The translations under genes were made by a program, and so were the position numbers. A stretch of DNA of 64,000 nucleotides from assembly GCF_029023865.1 (NCBI RefSeq), contig NZ_CP118969.1, positions 1,922,001-1,986,000 on the forward strand, in the 5' to 3' direction. A model generated the notes under the pieces. It worked only from the letters and a program-made list of their open reading frames with translations, was not told where the DNA came from and made no database searches. The DNA comes from Lactococcus lactis. GTDB lineage: Bacteria; Bacillota; Bacilli; Lactobacillales; Streptococcaceae. Below, piece after piece: positions 45,694-54,716 of the stretch (its first letter is position 1; every line of letters begins with the position of its first letter).

Positions 45694-45753
45694 TTATGTT
45701 TTTTCTTTATATAGTACTTTTTTAGATCTAACATACTCAAAAAATTTTTTATA

Positions 45754-45782
45754 ATAATACCACTTTTCAGATCCTGTTGCAA
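45754..45782 (-). promoter_or_regulatory. Promoter of lysS, inside an IS6-like terminal sequence
   Basis: Minus strand: TTGCAA (45777-45782), 17-base spacer, TATTAT (45754-45759). The plus strand around the -35 reads CCTGTTGCAAAG, which shares 11 bases with the ISS1/IS1216-type terminal repeat GGTTCTGTTGCAAAGTTT. The rest of the 386-base gap 45670-46055 shows no gene. Confidence 0.55.
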
Positions 45783-46055
45783 AGCTCCTCATAATTCTCT
45801 AATTAAGTATAAAATATAGGAATAATAGCAAGGGATACAAATGAAGCTGAGTTATGGTAATCTTAGTTCTATTCTTTATATTCTTTAACTTGTCTATGCA
45901 ATATTTTGTTCGTTAACCATATTTGAATATTTCAAGACAAAAATTATAAAATAGTTATACATTCTCCATATGATTTTATAACTTGGTAAACAAGTTTATC
46001 ATAGCGAGGGTGTCTTTTTGTTTTCTTAAAAGTGACTTTTATATATAATTTCTCC

Positions 46056-47165
46056 TTATCCTTCTGATAACCTGCTTAAAAATGGTTTCATTTTTAATAC
46101 TAGTAATGAAACAATTCCAACGAATATAGAACTCAAAATAAATGATGAATAGTATCCAAATTTTTCAGACATGAAGGTTAATATGATTATAGAGAAAGGT
46201 CTCAGTGAGTAGGTAGATACTCTAAAAAAACTATTAACTCTTCCTAATATATTTGCAGGAACTATCCGTTGAATCAAAGTGTTCTGAATAATATAGAACA
46301 TTATTCCAAAAAAACTTGTAGTTATTAAAGCTAATGGAATAATAAAAGGAAGTTTTATTAGTAATAAAACTATTCCAATATTATTTGCAAGCAGTGCCAT
46401 TATATAAATTTTTCCTTCATCAATTTTTAATTTATTAACATAAATACTTCCTAGAAAGGTAGCAAAGGAAGCTAACATAAATACCATACTAACAGACGAA
46501 TTCGAAAATTTATAAATGCTCCTCATTGTATAAATTAAAATATTAACTAGACCATTATCTGCTAATGCCGAAAACGCACTGATAATCATTAAATTAATTA
46601 ATAATTTACTCTCTTTTACATACTTTATTCCGCTTATTAGCTCTCTCCAAACATCCTCAGTTTTGGTTTCTACAGTATTGATTTTATTGTTTATAAATCC
46701 ATCTTTAGCTTGAAAATCAAAGACCACATAATATAAAATGGTTACAACAAGTGCAAATACTGAAGAAAATAGAATTAAACTGTCAACTCCGGTAACTGCA
46801 ATTAGTGCTGTTGCTATAACTGGACCACCAAAATCACCTATTGTAGAGATTAAAGAAATCTGTGAATTACCCTTCTTTAAATCTCGAAATATTATCGGAG
46901 TCAATTTGAAGGTTGAGTTACGAATAATCTGAGATGTCCCTGATATTAGAATCGCTACCAGATAAACAATTTGGTAAGTTCCAAAGTATTGAATATTCCA
47001 CCAAAAAAATAAAAGAGTTATAAACTGCACTATCTCAGATACAATTAGTATTTTTTTTAAATTAAATCTATCAACTGTATACCCGATGAAGGGAAATAGG
47101 ATCAGAGCGGTTACAGCTTCAAAAATTGTTGTAATTCCCATATTTACGAGTGATTTTGAATAATC
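46056..47165 (-). pseudogene. MFS transporter, 5'-truncated by IS981
   Basis: An MFS_3-type exporter that has lost its start. The remaining frame encodes about 370 residues: the segment DYSKSLVNMGITTIFEA joins straight on to the IS end at 47168, and about the first 45 residues, including helix 1, are absent. The rest shows ten or so helices, the loop motif GYTVDRFNLKKIL and VPANILGRVNSFFRV. An internal ATG at 47141 could be used but lacks a good ribosome site. It belonged to a divergent pair with the Rgg fragment at 48394. Confidence 0.75.
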
Positions 47166-47221
47166 ATTGACGTTAAGTCAAGTTTTTAGAGTAACAAACG
47201 TAGAATTTTAATCTATTTATT

Positions 47222-48076
47222 TTAAGCACTTACCTTTTCAAATTGATTAGGTGTAAGATACCCTAAACTTTGATGGATTCGTTTTGAATTATAAAAGGCT
47301 TCGATGTACCAGAAAATACTCTGATAGGCTTCTTCAAAGTTCTTATATTTAAATTGATACACCCACTCTCTTTTTAAATGTCCATGCCAAGATTCAAGAC
47401 TGGCATTATGATAAGGGTATCCCCTTCGACTGAAAGAGTGAGTCATCCCATAATACTTAAGCTACTCTTCATACTCTAGACTCGTATACTGGCTTCCTTG
47501 GTCAGAATGAAGAATAACAGCTTCTGGATAGTCTTGTGATTTAATGGCCTTATTTAAAGTTCTTTGCACTAATTCTACAGTCATTCGCTTGCCCAAATCC
47601 CAAGCAATGACTTTTTTAGTATAACGATCCATAATGGTTGAGAGATAAGCCCATCCTTGTTGAGTAGGAATATAAGTAATGTCGGTTGACCAAACCTTAT
47701 TTTTCTTTGTAGGTTCAGTCTGTATGAGATTTTTTCGATTGATGTGATCACTTAGTGAGTATCCAGGCTTAAATTTCTTAATGACTACAGACTTGAGTTG
47801 AAGTTGCTTCATTAGCTTCTGTACCATTTTTAACCCGACTTTTTCCCCTTGTTTAAATAGAAGATGATGAATTTTAGGAGCACCATAGATTCCTCGGTTA
47901 GCATTGAAGAGTTGAGAAATTTTGAGTGACAGGTATTGTCTCCTTAATTGAGTTTTAGATGGATGTCGGTTAATTCGTTCATAATAACTTGATTCAGGAA
48001 CATCAAGGAGTTGACAGCTTAGTCTGACATTGAGTGCTAAAGTTTGTATGGTTAGAGCCATATCCGCAGCACTCAC
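47222..48076 (-). pseudogene. IS981 transposase OrfB with internal stop codon
   Basis: The catalytic half of the transposase, a DDE integrase: STDITYIPTQQGWAYLSTIMDRY holds the first Asp, ILHSDQGSQYTSLEYEE the second, and YPYHNASLESWHGHLKREW the Glu. A TAG at 47462-47464 splits the frame between EYEE and LKYYGMTHS. The codon would be Leu TTG if one base were restored, and the frame is otherwise intact. Translation normally arises by -1 frameshifting from OrfA at an AAAAAG stretch near 48076. Confidence 0.85.
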
Positions 48077-48333
48077 TTCTTTTTCTCGGCGAATATGGTC
48101 AATACTTTTTTTAAGATGTCTCGTTCTTCCTTAACTTTAGCCAGTTGTCTTTTTAATTCTAGAAAATCAGCTTTAGAGACGGAGCTTTCATTAGATTTAG
48201 AGTAGAGGTCTATCCATTTATAAATTGTTGCAGGGGCCACGTCGTATTCTTTAGACAGCTGGGTGACGGATTGACCAGAATGATAGAAGGCGATAAGGGT
48301 TTCTTTAAATTCTTTTGAGTAGCGTTTTTGCAT
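48073..48333 (-). CDS. IS981 transposase OrfA
   Basis: An 86-residue DNA-binding subunit: KRYSKEFKETLIAFYHSGQSVTQLSKEYDVAPATIYKWI is the helix-turn-helix, and LELKRQLAKVKEERDILKKVLTIF a leucine-zipper segment. It ends in AEKKK and overlaps OrfB by four bases (ATG/GTG region), with the A-rich slippage site of IS3 elements. Intact, unlike OrfB. Confidence 0.88.
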   Translation of the reverse strand: MQKRYSKEFKETLIAFYHSGQSVTQLSKEYDVAPATIYKWIDLYSKSNESSVSKADFLELKRQLAKVKEERDILKKVLTIFAEKKK

Positions 48334-48393
48334 GTTTTTGTCCTTTGTCTAAATTATACAATAGTGACTCTAAGATTTAAGGATAACATCAAT

Positions 48394-48888
48394 TCATCTT
48401 ATTTCCTTACAAAAAGTGAAATAACTTTTTTAGAAAACTACCTTTATAATCTTAAAGAATGGGGACAATATGATATAGCAATTTTGGGACAATGTGCACA
48501 ATTTTTAGATTTTATTCATCTTATAGAACTATCCGATCGAATGATCAATCCTTCACAAAATTCCATCAACATTCCCTATGTAAAGCAAGCTATAATTCAA
48601 ACTGTTCTTAATATAATTAATATTTTTGTAGATGCAGGGTTATACACTCCAGCTAGAAAATTTATAAAATATCTTGAAAACATTAAAATTAACGATAACT
48701 ATATGTTTGAAAAATTTACTTTAGTCTATAATACTGCACGCTATAATTATAAGATAGGCGACGAAGGTGCACTTGCTGTAATGAATGATTGTCGAAAATC
48801 CTTAGAATTCTGTAAATGCTTTAATACTTCAAATTGGATAGCCGAAGAAATAATCAGGATAAAAGATCAGAACTCAAAGAACAATTAA
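48394..48888 (+). pseudogene. Rgg/MutR-family regulator, 3' fragment
   Basis: About 165 codons of the C-terminal ligand-binding domain of an Rgg-type regulator: FLTKSEITFLENYLYNLKEWGQYDIAILGQC is characteristic. The N-terminal helix-turn-helix (about 110-120 residues) is missing, cut off exactly at the IS981 end at 48391. The stop at 48886 is original. With the MFS pseudogene on the other side of the IS it forms a once-divergent regulator-transporter pair. Confidence 0.8.
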
Positions 48889-48968
48889 CAAACTTTATCA
48901 AAGTAGTTAGCTCTATTCCAAAGTTTCCAAAATGAGTAGACTAACGTCAAATAGTTATACATAAAATG

Positions 48969-49182
48969 AGCTATATTTGGATTATAAAATTGAAGTTACG
49001 GATATTCTGACCAATTATACATCTATTGGTGAACCTTTTTTGACCATCACAGAACTTCTTAACCTCTTATATCCTAGTATTCAAACTAATATGAACAAAT
49101 AAATCTTATTGCTTTAGATTTGAAACGTGAGGTTTTGAATAAGTTAAGCCTTTATGTAACTGTAGGGATGGCGACAATCCTC
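48969..49182 (+). pseudogene. Decayed umuC fragment
   Basis: Closely aligned with umuC at about 41435-41670: ATTATAAAATTGAAGTTACG, ATTGCTTTAGATTTGAAACG and TTTATGTAACTGTAGGGATG all recur with few changes. About 30 bases are missing where the catalytic SIDES motif should be, and frames are broken. It ends abruptly at CGACAATCCTC and joins repeat copy C. Confidence 0.8.
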
Positions 49183-49300
49183 ATTTTTCAATGGTATCTT
49201 GTTGTTTTATGTATTTTAAATTTTGCCCACTAAATTTTATTTTAGTTTCTATAATGCATTGTTATAAAGGAATCCAGTAATATTTCCATATCTAAAATAT
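49178..49300 (+). repeat. Degenerate intergenic repeat, copy C
   Basis: ATCTTGTTGTTTTATGTATT, TTAAATTTTGCCCACTAAAT and TTTATTTTAGTTTCTATAAT match copy B almost base for base. The far end runs into the tdk-like fragment. Confidence 0.65.
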
Positions 49301-49345
49301 AGTTGAGCGATTACTTTTCCTTTCCCAGTTTTACCTTCTAAACCT
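49286..49345 (-). pseudogene. Relic of the tdk start and leader
   Basis: The minus strand encodes IAQLYFRYG against MAQLYFKYG at the start of tdk (38285). Its leader reads GGAAAAGTAATC against GGAAAAGTAATG, with homology continuing for about 30 bases. The ATG has become ATC. No further tdk is clear. Confidence 0.6.
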
Positions 49346-49381
49346 TAGAAGATTCTTCACTAATTTCTTTCCCTATAATAT

Positions 49382-49420
49382 AAAAAGATAGAGCAATATT
49401 TTTCTTGCTCTATCTTTTTA
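49382..49420 (-). terminator. Terminator of the monooxygenase-like gene
   Basis: AAAAAGATAGAGCAA pairs with TTGCTCTATCTTTTT, a perfect 15-bp stem with an 8-base loop. Confidence 0.9.
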
Positions 49421-49436
49421 TATTGTTAATTATTTT

Positions 49437-49721
49437 TTACTTTGTTTCCGCAATTTGTAGAACTGGTTTCTTTGAACTATAAGTGCTTAAGTTCTTAGCG
49501 AATGCTAGCAAAAGGGGATTAGTGTTATGTTTTTCGATCGCTTCCTGTGATTCCCAATTTTCTATCATCACAAATTCTAGCTGATTATCCGTAGATTCAT
49601 AAAGAGAGTATTCCAGACATCCTTCATCCTTTTTGGAAGCTGAAATCAGACCTTCTATCTCTTTTAAGAATTGAGATTTTTTATCTTCTTTAATATAAAA
49701 TTTAGCATTTACAATAATCAT
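49437..49721 (-). CDS. Antibiotic-biosynthesis-monooxygenase (ABM) domain protein
   Basis: A 94-residue single-domain ABM / YgiN-type protein. IIVNAKFYIKEDKKSQFLKEIEGLI, KDEGCLEYSLYES near 35-48 and FVMIENWESQEAIEKHNTNP near 51-70 give the family's beta-alpha-beta pattern with the conserved E-x-W and H. Such proteins are dimeric quinol or heme-related oxygenases or dye-type binding proteins; the substrate here is unknown. ATG follows AAAGGAATAAAAATT. A TTGAC-GA-GTCAA palindrome lies 60 bases upstream. Confidence 0.85.
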   Translation of the reverse strand: MIIVNAKFYIKEDKKSQFLKEIEGLISASKKDEGCLEYSLYESTDNQLEFVMIENWESQEAIEKHNTNPLLLAFAKNLSTYSSKKPVLQIAETK

Positions 49722-49780
49722 AATTTTTATTCCTTTTTATTTATTAATGTTTATTTTTCAATTTTTGGAAAAATAAATAC

Positions 49781-49792
49781 TTGACGAGTCAA
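49781..49792. promoter_or_regulatory. Small palindrome upstream of the ABM gene
   Basis: TTGAC-GA-GTCAA, 60 bases upstream of the ABM start codon, possibly an operator. No regulator gene is adjacent. Confidence 0.3.
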
Positions 49793-49897
49793 TGATTGAT
49801 AAGTCATATAATAAAATATTTTACTTGTTTTTGCAAATATTTTAGATTACACAGAATAAAAATTTATATGATTTCTTTATTTTTTCATTTAAATAAA

Positions 49898-49925
49898 AAG
49901 AACTGCCTTTAATGACAGTTTTTAA
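49898..49925 (-). terminator. Terminator of the glyoxalase-like gene
   Basis: AACTG and CAGTT arms, extended by A and T runs (AAAGAACTG / CAGTTTTT), just past the stop codon at 49950. Confidence 0.6.
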
Positions 49926-49949
49926 GTACTATTATAAAATTAGATATGA

Positions 49950-50318
49950 TTAAATTTCCATAAAAGCATAATAGTTACCCGAAGGGCTTTGGAAATTAAA
50001 TGCTTTTTTCCCGTTAGCATCCATCAAGTCGCTTGTTGTAGGAGTAATTTTCTTTAATTTTTCATTCATCTCTTCTATATTATCTACTGTGAATAGTAAT
50101 GAAGGTTTATCATTCGCAACTTCGGGTGAGACTTTTTTTATAAACTCGATATCCCAAATTTGTAAAAAAGCATTGCCATCTGATAGCGGTGCAATTACAA
50201 CTGAATCTGAGTTTTCCATCTTATGTCTTTCAATTTCTAAAAAACCGATTGACCTGAAAAAATCTACTTCTTTTTCTACTTCTTTTACATAAAGATTTAC
50301 ACAGATATTAAAAGCCAT
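49950..50318 (-). CDS. VOC/glyoxalase-fold protein
   Basis: A 122-residue vicinal-oxygen-chelate protein: INLYVKEVEKEVDFFRSIGFLEIERHKM-type start (NICVNLYVKEVEKEVDFF), ALLFTVDNIEEMNEKLK-like middle and FNFQSPSGNYYAFMEI end, the usual pattern of PhnB/glyoxalase-like small proteins. Full metal-ligand sets are not evident, so it may be a binding protein, e.g. for a drug. ATG at 50318 follows AAGGAAAATAAAT; eleven in-frame codons upstream overlap that site. Confidence 0.82.
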   Translation of the reverse strand: MAFNICVNLYVKEVEKEVDFFRSIGFLEIERHKMENSDSVVIAPLSDGNAFLQIWDIEFIKKVSPEVANDKPSLLFTVDNIEEMNEKLKKITPTTSDLMDANGKKAFNFQSPSGNYYAFMEI

Positions 50319-50437
50319 ATTTATTTTCCTTTTTTCCTTTAACACTATCATTATATCGCTAAAATATTTAATCTATCCACTAACTTCTTTTAGCTCCCTA
50401 GCTTACAAATTCTTTATCTAGATAAGGAAAATAGAAA

Positions 50438-50800
50438 TTAGTTTTCTAAGCTTTGTAGCTCTTTTAATGCAGGTTTTGGTATTTCTTTCTCTTGGACCTC
50501 ATTCCAGTTTGTTACACCTTTATGCTTGTTATAAGTCAGTTCTAAATAGGCTTGGTTTCTTAAATTATGACTAGCCATAAACTTTACTAACTTTTTATCT
50601 CCTTTTGAATTGAAAGAATCAAGTTTGTAGTGATAAATTACCATTGGTGTATGATCATCAGCAGTCGTCTCTTCCCGCTCACCATTAACTAATATTTGAA
50701 CATAGTAACTTTCCCCACCATAATTCATTTTATAATATGTATATCCAGAAGCGATTATCATAACCATAATAGCTAACAATCCTACTAATACTTTCTTCAC
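50438..50800 (-). CDS. YxeA-family exported protein
   Basis: A 120-residue protein with an N-terminal hydrophobic anchor (4-22) and a small extracytoplasmic beta-rich domain. YYVQILVNGEREETTADDHTPMVIYHYKLDSFNSKG near 32-66 is typical of the YxeA (DUF1093) family. The start is GTG at 50800, preceded by AAAGGAGAATATATT, and a TGATATAAT promoter lies 32 bases above. Role unknown; YxeA homologues often respond to cell-envelope stress in Firmicutes. Confidence 0.82.
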   Translation of the reverse strand: MKKVLVGLLAIMVMIIASGYTYYKMNYGGESYYVQILVNGEREETTADDHTPMVIYHYKLDSFNSKGDKKLVKFMASHNLRNQAYLELTYNKHKGVTNWNEVQEKEIPKPALKELQSLEN

Positions 50801-50946
50801 AATATATTCTCCTTTATTTTATACCCTTATTATATCAAGGAGCTGGATTAATAAGCTTACAATTTTGAAAGCATACGAATGTTGTTTTATATAAGAATAA
50901 AAAGGAAATTACTAAAATTATGGGCCTTTATGATTGAGAACTTAGT

Positions 50947-51720
50947 CTACAAGCCCTTTTTACCAATAAAAGGAACAAACTTCGGGGTAGTTTTTGCATA
51001 TTCTTTAAAATCTTCACGATTCTTATATTTTTTTTCAAGAATTGGTACACCAGATACAAATAAAAGGAGACTAGTAATCAATAGTGGACTAATAACCAAC
51101 CAAAGCGTTGATAAAGTCGTCAAAGAGATTAAGAATATTCCCCACCAACACATTGACTCGCCAAAATAATTAGGATGTCGTGTTAGTGACCACAGGCCAC
51201 TAGTCAATAGTTTTCCTTTATTTTGGGGTAGTTTTTTAAAGACTTCTAACTGACGATCTCCAAAAACTTCAAAGATAAAGCCAAATATCCAAATTATTAT
51301 ACCTAAAATTTGCCACCAATAAAATTGAGAATTAACATTTGAATTGACTTGAATAATTGGGAGTGAAATAATGATTAACAAAAGATATTGCACCATAAAT
51401 ACCGTTAGAAAAGCTTTCAATTTTGGAAAATTATTGCCCCACCTTTTACGCATATTTGTATAGCGATAATCCTCGGGTTTATTCCAATTTCGTCTTCCTA
51501 AATGAATTGCTAAACGTACTCCCCATAATATGACTAATACTAAGATTAGGCTATTTTGAATCGTAATTCTCGGAGAAAATAAATAAGAGACCACAGCTGT
51601 AAGAACAAATCCTCCGCCCCAAGCAATATCTATCAATCCGTAATTCTTCTTAGATGTCGCAATAAGAAACCAACAGATGAAATAAAGTAATAAAGTTACC
51701 AAAACGGCTATATAATTCAT
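50947..51720 (-). CDS. DUF1295 steroid-reductase-like membrane protein
   Basis: A 257-residue membrane protein with six to seven helices. [20 protein letters not shown] near 26-45, [20 protein letters not shown] near 80-99, and the C-terminal block [20 protein letters not shown] near 185-204 define DUF1295, related in fold to steroid 5-alpha-reductases and isoprenylcysteine methyltransferases. HPNYFGE is the cofactor-binding motif. It overlaps the DAK2-DegV gene by four bases (ATGA), so it is translationally coupled. A role in modifying a lipid is likely but unproven. Confidence 0.85.
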   Translation of the reverse strand: MNYIAVLVTLLLYFICWFLIATSKKNYGLIDIAWGGGFVLTAVVSYLFSPRITIQNSLILVLVILWGVRLAIHLGRRNWNKPEDYRYTNMRKRWGNNFPKLKAFLTVFMVQYLLLIIISLPIIQVNSNVNSQFYWWQILGIIIWIFGFIFEVFGDRQLEVFKKLPQNKGKLLTSGLWSLTRHPNYFGESMCWWGIFLISLTTLSTLWLVISPLLITSLLLFVSGVPILEKKYKNREDFKEYAKTTPKFVPFIGKKGL

Positions 51721-53513
51721 TTGACCTCCTTTAATAGTCCGGCAATTGCTAAACTTCCAATCCCTGCAGAAATTCCAATTGCTGCTGAACTGTCTATAAT
51801 TTCACAGTTTTTAGTAGTTTTTTCTTTCAATAGTTCATTTATCTTTAAGGCTGATTCTTTGGATAAAACATGTGTCAAAGCTAATTCTTCGATTTGTCCT
51901 TCTTTTGACAATAGGTTAATTTTTTTCAAAATTTTATCCATACTCTTATTTTGACTAAAAGAAGCACCAATCAGCTTTCCGTTTCCTCTTTTATCAAGAC
52001 TAATAATTGGATGCATTGAAAGTTTTTGTGCGGTTTCTCCCAAAATTTTTGGAATTCTTCCCGAATTTATCATTGGCGATAAATCTTCTACTGCCACATA
52101 AATAAATATCCGGTCAGTTATTTTTTCTGTTTCATTAAGTACTGATTCAATAGAACGCTCTTCACTAATCAATTTGGCAACTTGTTTAACTAGTAGTCCT
52201 TGAGCCACTGAATTTAATTTGGAATCTATAAGATGTACTCGGTTTTCTAAGGATTTCTTTGCTGTAATTCTTTGGTTGAGAAGTTGATAAGTGCCACTTA
52301 GTTTTGAAGAAACTGAAATCACGATGATATGTTCATATTTTCCTTCTAAAAAGGAGAAAAGCGAATCAACAGATTGAATGCTTGGTTGAGAAGTTGTCAT
52401 TTTTAAATTCTTATTATACTTTTCTGAAAAAATTTGAGGATTGATTGTAAGTTTATCTAAAAAGGCTTGCTCACCTACTGAAACATTCAAAGGTAAAACA
52501 AAAATTTGATTTTCAAGTATAAAATCAGCAGATAGATCGGCAACAGAATCTGTGACAATAGCAATGGATGATTTTCTATTTTGTGATATTTCATATTGTA
52601 ATTGCATATCATCAACTTTTTGATAGATAATTGTTCCTGTTTTTTCTAACAGTGCTAATATATTTTCCGGATGGTTAGTATGGATATGAATCTTTATTTG
52701 TTTTTTATTTCCAGCAATAACTAAAGAATCTCCCCATTTCCTTAGTGATTCTTTTAAGTCCTTTTCTTGTTTTAGGGGTTCTTTGATAATAAATTCTGAA
52801 CAATACCTATTTTTAGGTGCTTCAGATATAAAGTGTTCTTTAATATCTTCTGTATTTAATTCTTTTATGCTGGGGATAAGTCCTTCTTGTATCTTACTTA
52901 CTTTTTCTCCACAGTAAGCGTCAGTAAAACCAGATATAAAGTAGTAAAAACCCTTCGCTCCAGAGTCAACGAGTTTATTCTTTTTTAAAATTAACATCTG
53001 AAATTGTGTTTCCTTAAGAGCTTTCCAAGCTTCTCCTTTTGCTTCTAGCAAGGCTTTTTCAAAAGATGTACTTTCTTTAAAAGTAATCAGTAATACTTCT
53101 GCCCATCTTTTCATAACTGATAAAATCGTTCCTTCTTTGGGCTCAATCAAAGAATCATAGGCGCTCTTTACTGCTCTGTTGAAAGCTAAAACAAGTATCT
53201 CTAAGTTAGTTTCATATACACTATAATAATCTGAAACGGCATTTAAGTACTGGGCAAAAATAATTCCAGAATTTCCCCGAGCCCCAATGAGTGCTGCCGA
53301 AGCTACTTCATCAAATAAAAGGTTCGTTGAATAATTATTATTAGATAAATTATCAATAATGGTTTGCATTAAAGATGCTAAATTACTCCCTGTATCCCCA
53401 TCGGCAACTGGAAATACATTTATTTTGTTTAGTTCATCCTTTCCGTTAATAACCTTTTGCGCTCCTGCTATGATACTTTCTAGTAGACGGTCTTCAGATT
53501 TTACCTTTTCCAT
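51717..53513 (-). CDS. DAK2-DegV fusion protein, fatty-acid-kinase-like
   Basis: A 598-residue fusion. Residues 1-200 are a DAK2 kinase domain: [17 protein letters not shown] with Mg-binding Asp38 and Asp40, then [12 protein letters not shown] near 92. A middle domain with HIHTNHPE near 275 follows, and residues about 312-598 form a complete DegV lipid-binding domain with [33 protein letters not shown] and NSGRIP. In staphylococci the kinase FakA and carrier FakB are separate and phosphorylate free fatty acids for phospholipid synthesis; here the partners are one chain. ATG at 53513 sits four bases after the DUF2177 gene. Confidence 0.88.
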   Translation of the reverse strand: MEKVKSEDRLLESIIAGAQKVINGKDELNKINVFPVADGDTGSNLASLMQTIIDNLSNNNYSTNLLFDEVASAALIGARGNSGIIFAQYLNAVSDYYSVYETNLEILVLAFNRAVKSAYDSLIEPKEGTILSVMKRWAEVLLITFKESTSFEKALLEAKGEAWKALKETQFQMLILKKNKLVDSGAKGFYYFISGFTDAYCGEKVSKIQEGLIPSIKELNTEDIKEHFISEAPKNRYCSEFIIKEPLKQEKDLKESLRKWGDSLVIAGNKKQIKIHIHTNHPENILALLEKTGTIIYQKVDDMQLQYEISQNRKSSIAIVTDSVADLSADFILENQIFVLPLNVSVGEQAFLDKLTINPQIFSEKYNKNLKMTTSQPSIQSVDSLFSFLEGKYEHIIVISVSSKLSGTYQLLNQRITAKKSLENRVHLIDSKLNSVAQGLLVKQVAKLISEERSIESVLNETEKITDRIFIYVAVEDLSPMINSGRIPKILGETAQKLSMHPIISLDKRGNGKLIGASFSQNKSMDKILKKINLLSKEGQIEELALTHVLSKESALKINELLKEKTTKNCEIIDSSAAIGISAGIGSLAIAGLLKEVK

Positions 53514-53516
53514 TCT

Positions 53517-53918
53517 TTATCCTTCCATAAACTTTGTAATCACAAGAAATGAAAGACTTGCACTCAAAGAGCTTACAAAAGTCCCCCAAATAATATCAAT
53601 TATTGTTACCATTAGTGACCAGTCTTTAATTGATGCCAAATTTGTTAAATCGTATGTAGAATAACATACTAATCCTAGTAGAGCACCACTCAGTAAGACG
53701 TAAGTTATACTATTTTTTTCAAGTCCGGGCATTAATACAAAAAATGTTAGTGCTCCTAGATAAATAATATAGAAGATAATGGCCGGAATAACTTTAAAAT
53801 CTCCCATCAAGTTACCAATATTTGGCTGATAGATTTTTTTATTTGCAAAAAAGAGCCAGCAAATATCTAAAATTAAAAAAATTACTCCACTTATAATAAA
53901 GGGTTTAATAAAATTCAT
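53517..53918 (-). CDS. DUF2177 membrane protein
   Basis: A 133-residue protein with four membrane helices: PFIISGVIFLILDICWLFFANKKIYQPNIGNLMG near 5-38, a YLGALTFFVLMPGLEK helix, and LSGALLGLVCYSTYDLTNLASIKDW near 76-100, whose Y-x-x-Y-D-L-T-N motif marks DUF2177. Function unknown. First gene of the operon with the DAK2-DegV fusion (gap 3 bases) and DUF1295. DUF1295 and DUF2177 proteins are, as I recall, often encoded together near lipid-modifying enzymes. Confidence 0.85.
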   Translation of the reverse strand: MNFIKPFIISGVIFLILDICWLFFANKKIYQPNIGNLMGDFKVIPAIIFYIIYLGALTFFVLMPGLEKNSITYVLLSGALLGLVCYSTYDLTNLASIKDWSLMVTIIDIIWGTFVSSLSASLSFLVITKFMEG

Positions 53919-54036
53919 TATTCTTCTCCAATCTATAGCTTTCAGTTTTACAGATGTATATACTTATAAATATCAAAATTTTTATGTTATATAATCATTA
54001 TTTATTGCCCAAACCATCAGATTCTCCTCAAATTAT

Positions 54037-54519
54037 TTAGTTCAAGATAGCAACTGATATACTCAAATATGTTGCGAAAATAATCCAAATAAAATAAGGA
54101 ATTAGAAGGAATGCAGACCACTTATTAATTTTTGAAAATTTAATGACGCAGAGATAAACAATAAAATCTAGTAAGAGAATAATAATAACTCCTAACCAAA
54201 AATAGCCTTTGAAAAAAATAATACTCCAAATAAAGTTTAAGATAAGTTGTATTCCAAAATAGAATAAAGCATTTTGTCCCTCACTTCTTTGAGTTTTCAG
54301 CTTATAAAAAATCAAATAGGCGGAAATGGCGATAAGAGCATATAATACAGGCCAAACAATCCCAAAAAGATAGTCTGGTGGAGCTAGGGGTGGGAGTTTA
54401 AGATTATTATAAATCCCCTTGATATCCCCCGCCAAGAGGCCAGATAGGCCACCAATTAGTTCAATTCCTACAATAAATAATATTAGTTGTCCCAATGCTT
54501 TTAGTTTTTTACTAGTCAT
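54037..54519 (-). CDS. TspO/MBR-family tryptophan-rich sensory protein
   Basis: A 160-residue five-helix membrane protein of the TspO/peripheral benzodiazepine receptor family. YNNLKLPPLAPPDYLFGIVWPVLYALIAISAYL near 36-68 is the defining PP-x-x-x-F-x-x-x-W-x-x-LY block, and LNFIWSIIFFKGYFWLG near 93-110 supplies conserved aromatic residues. TspO binds porphyrins and sterol-like lipids and is linked to oxidative or membrane stress. It lies about 118 bases upstream of the DUF2177 gene on the same strand; whether co-transcribed is unclear. ATG follows AAAAGGGAGAGAAATT. Confidence 0.88.
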   Translation of the reverse strand: MTSKKLKALGQLILFIVGIELIGGLSGLLAGDIKGIYNNLKLPPLAPPDYLFGIVWPVLYALIAISAYLIFYKLKTQRSEGQNALFYFGIQLILNFIWSIIFFKGYFWLGVIIILLLDFIVYLCVIKFSKINKWSAFLLIPYFIWIIFATYLSISVAILN

Positions 54520-54655
54520 AATTTCTCTCCCTTTTAATATACATGAGTTCTTTTGATTACTATACTTATATTATTACATAAATAGTGAGTCAAGCTGTCT
54601 TATTCGCTTGATAACTTTATAACTTAGTATAATCATCTTTAATTTGTTAAAAAAT

Positions 54656-54690
54656 AAAAATGTCACTGGAAAAATTTCCAGTAACATTTT
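54656..54690 (-). terminator. Terminator of the gene at 54717
   Basis: AAAATGTCACTGGA pairs with TCCAGTAACATTTT (one mismatch) around an AAAAT loop, with A and T flanks. Confidence 0.8.
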
Positions 54691-54716
54691 ATAAGAGTTA
54701 TTTTTAGTAGTTTTTA

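Larger units (their letters stand above)
47168..48391 (-). mobile_element. IS981 insertion sequence (IS3 family)
   Basis: 1,224 bases, close to the 1,222 of IS981. The two ends start TGACGTTAAGTC and TGATGTTATCCT, and over 40 bases 26 positions match, as recorded for IS981. OrfA and OrfB are on the minus strand. OrfB carries an in-frame TAG. No target duplication is present: ATCAT lies on the left and ATTCA on the right, and the flanking genes are both truncated, so an adjacent deletion took place. Probably immobile on its own. Confidence 0.85.
48889..49436. other. Gene-free stretch of relics
   Basis: No intact gene is present in these 548 bases. The order is: a short AT-rich part, a umuC fragment (48969-49182), repeat copy C, a tdk fragment (49286-49345) and a strong terminator for the next gene. 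Confidence 0.65.

Noticed and set aside
48328-48393. Start of the Rgg fragment within the IS (reading MHVFVLCLNY)
   Set aside because: These codons belong to the IS981 end, not to the regulator. The homology begins right after 48391.
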